Shown here in pieces: positions 62,909 through 64,000 of a stretch of 64,000 nucleotides of DNA (the first letter of the stretch is position 1; each line of letters begins with the position of its first letter). The notes under the pieces are model-generated. The model saw nothing but the letters and a program-made list of their open reading frames with translations, was not told where the DNA came from and ran no database searches. Source of the stretch: Algoriphagus aquimarinus (GTDB lineage Bacteria > Bacteroidota > Bacteroidia > Cytophagales > Cyclobacteriaceae); the NCBI RefSeq assembly GCF_007997215.1, contig NZ_VORW01000002.1:124001-188000 (forward strand). The letters are read 5' to 3'. The translations under genes were made by a program, and so were the position numbers.

Positions 62909-64000
<1,092 letters not shown>

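Overview
The window looks like a chromosomal segment of a Bacteroidota bacterium, most likely order Cytophagales and close to Cyclobacteriaceae (Algoriphagus-like). This is judged from the protein families, from several upstream TAnnTTTG -7 boxes (one with a TTG about 19-21 nt further upstream), from the scarcity of strong Shine-Dalgarno sequences, and from a moderate-to-low G+C content. No 16S rRNA or database search was available, so the genus is inference.

Layout. 1-1.5 kb: the 3'-truncated feoB and feoA (ferrous iron uptake). 2-5.2 kb: a Crp/Fnr regulator, a tandem UspA protein and a TSUP anion exporter, with two similar Crp-type palindromes. 5.3-13.6 kb: housekeeping and transport genes (TPR protein, Lrp/AsnC, NUDIX, MATE, M24 peptidase, MFS) and prfB with a programmed +1 frameshift. 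13.7-16 kb: an Rrf2-type regulator flanked by two copies of one inverted-repeat operator, then a small membrane protein, the di-iron Fe-S repair protein RIC/ScdA and a hemerythrin, which together look like a nitric-oxide or Fe-S stress regulon. 16.3-25 kb: Rnk-like protein, then a long minus-strand run (ilvE, cobalamin adenosyltransferase, ABC ATPase, giant TPR membrane protein, gatC, plsC, truncated haemoglobin, NfeD). 25-44 kb: LysM protein, TIGR02757 protein, ATP-grasp enzyme, leucyl aminopeptidase, esterase, AceK, NUDIX, DUF819, LuxE-like protein, sigma-54 activator, RNase P RNA, and a DUF4242/cyclase-like/AraC fusion next to an FAD oxidase.

44.9-53 kb is the accessory part: a GAF/PAS histidine kinase with an overlapping receiver, an AT-rich Crp/Fnr plus MFS-rhodanese pair, a LacI gene remnant, a small secreted protein followed by a long attC-like imperfect palindrome, and a coiled-coil TIR protein. 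53-64 kb is a sugar locus: LacI, a 20-bp palindromic operator, an aldose (fucose-type) dehydrogenase, a zinc alcohol dehydrogenase, GH29 fucosidase, a beta-propeller glycosidase-like protein, GH95 fucosidase, an SGNH esterase and a truncated CE1-type esterase. Together these suggest release and non-phosphorylating oxidation of L-fucose (or a related sugar) from an acetylated glycan. No SusC/SusD pair is visible in the window.

The strongest non-gene signals are: the paired 24-bp operators around the Rrf2 gene; a roughly 103-bp intergenic cassette present twice (before gatC and before the alcohol dehydrogenase) that spans exactly from stop codon to start codon; palindromic repeats inside RNase P RNA; and the attC-like element beside the TIR gene.
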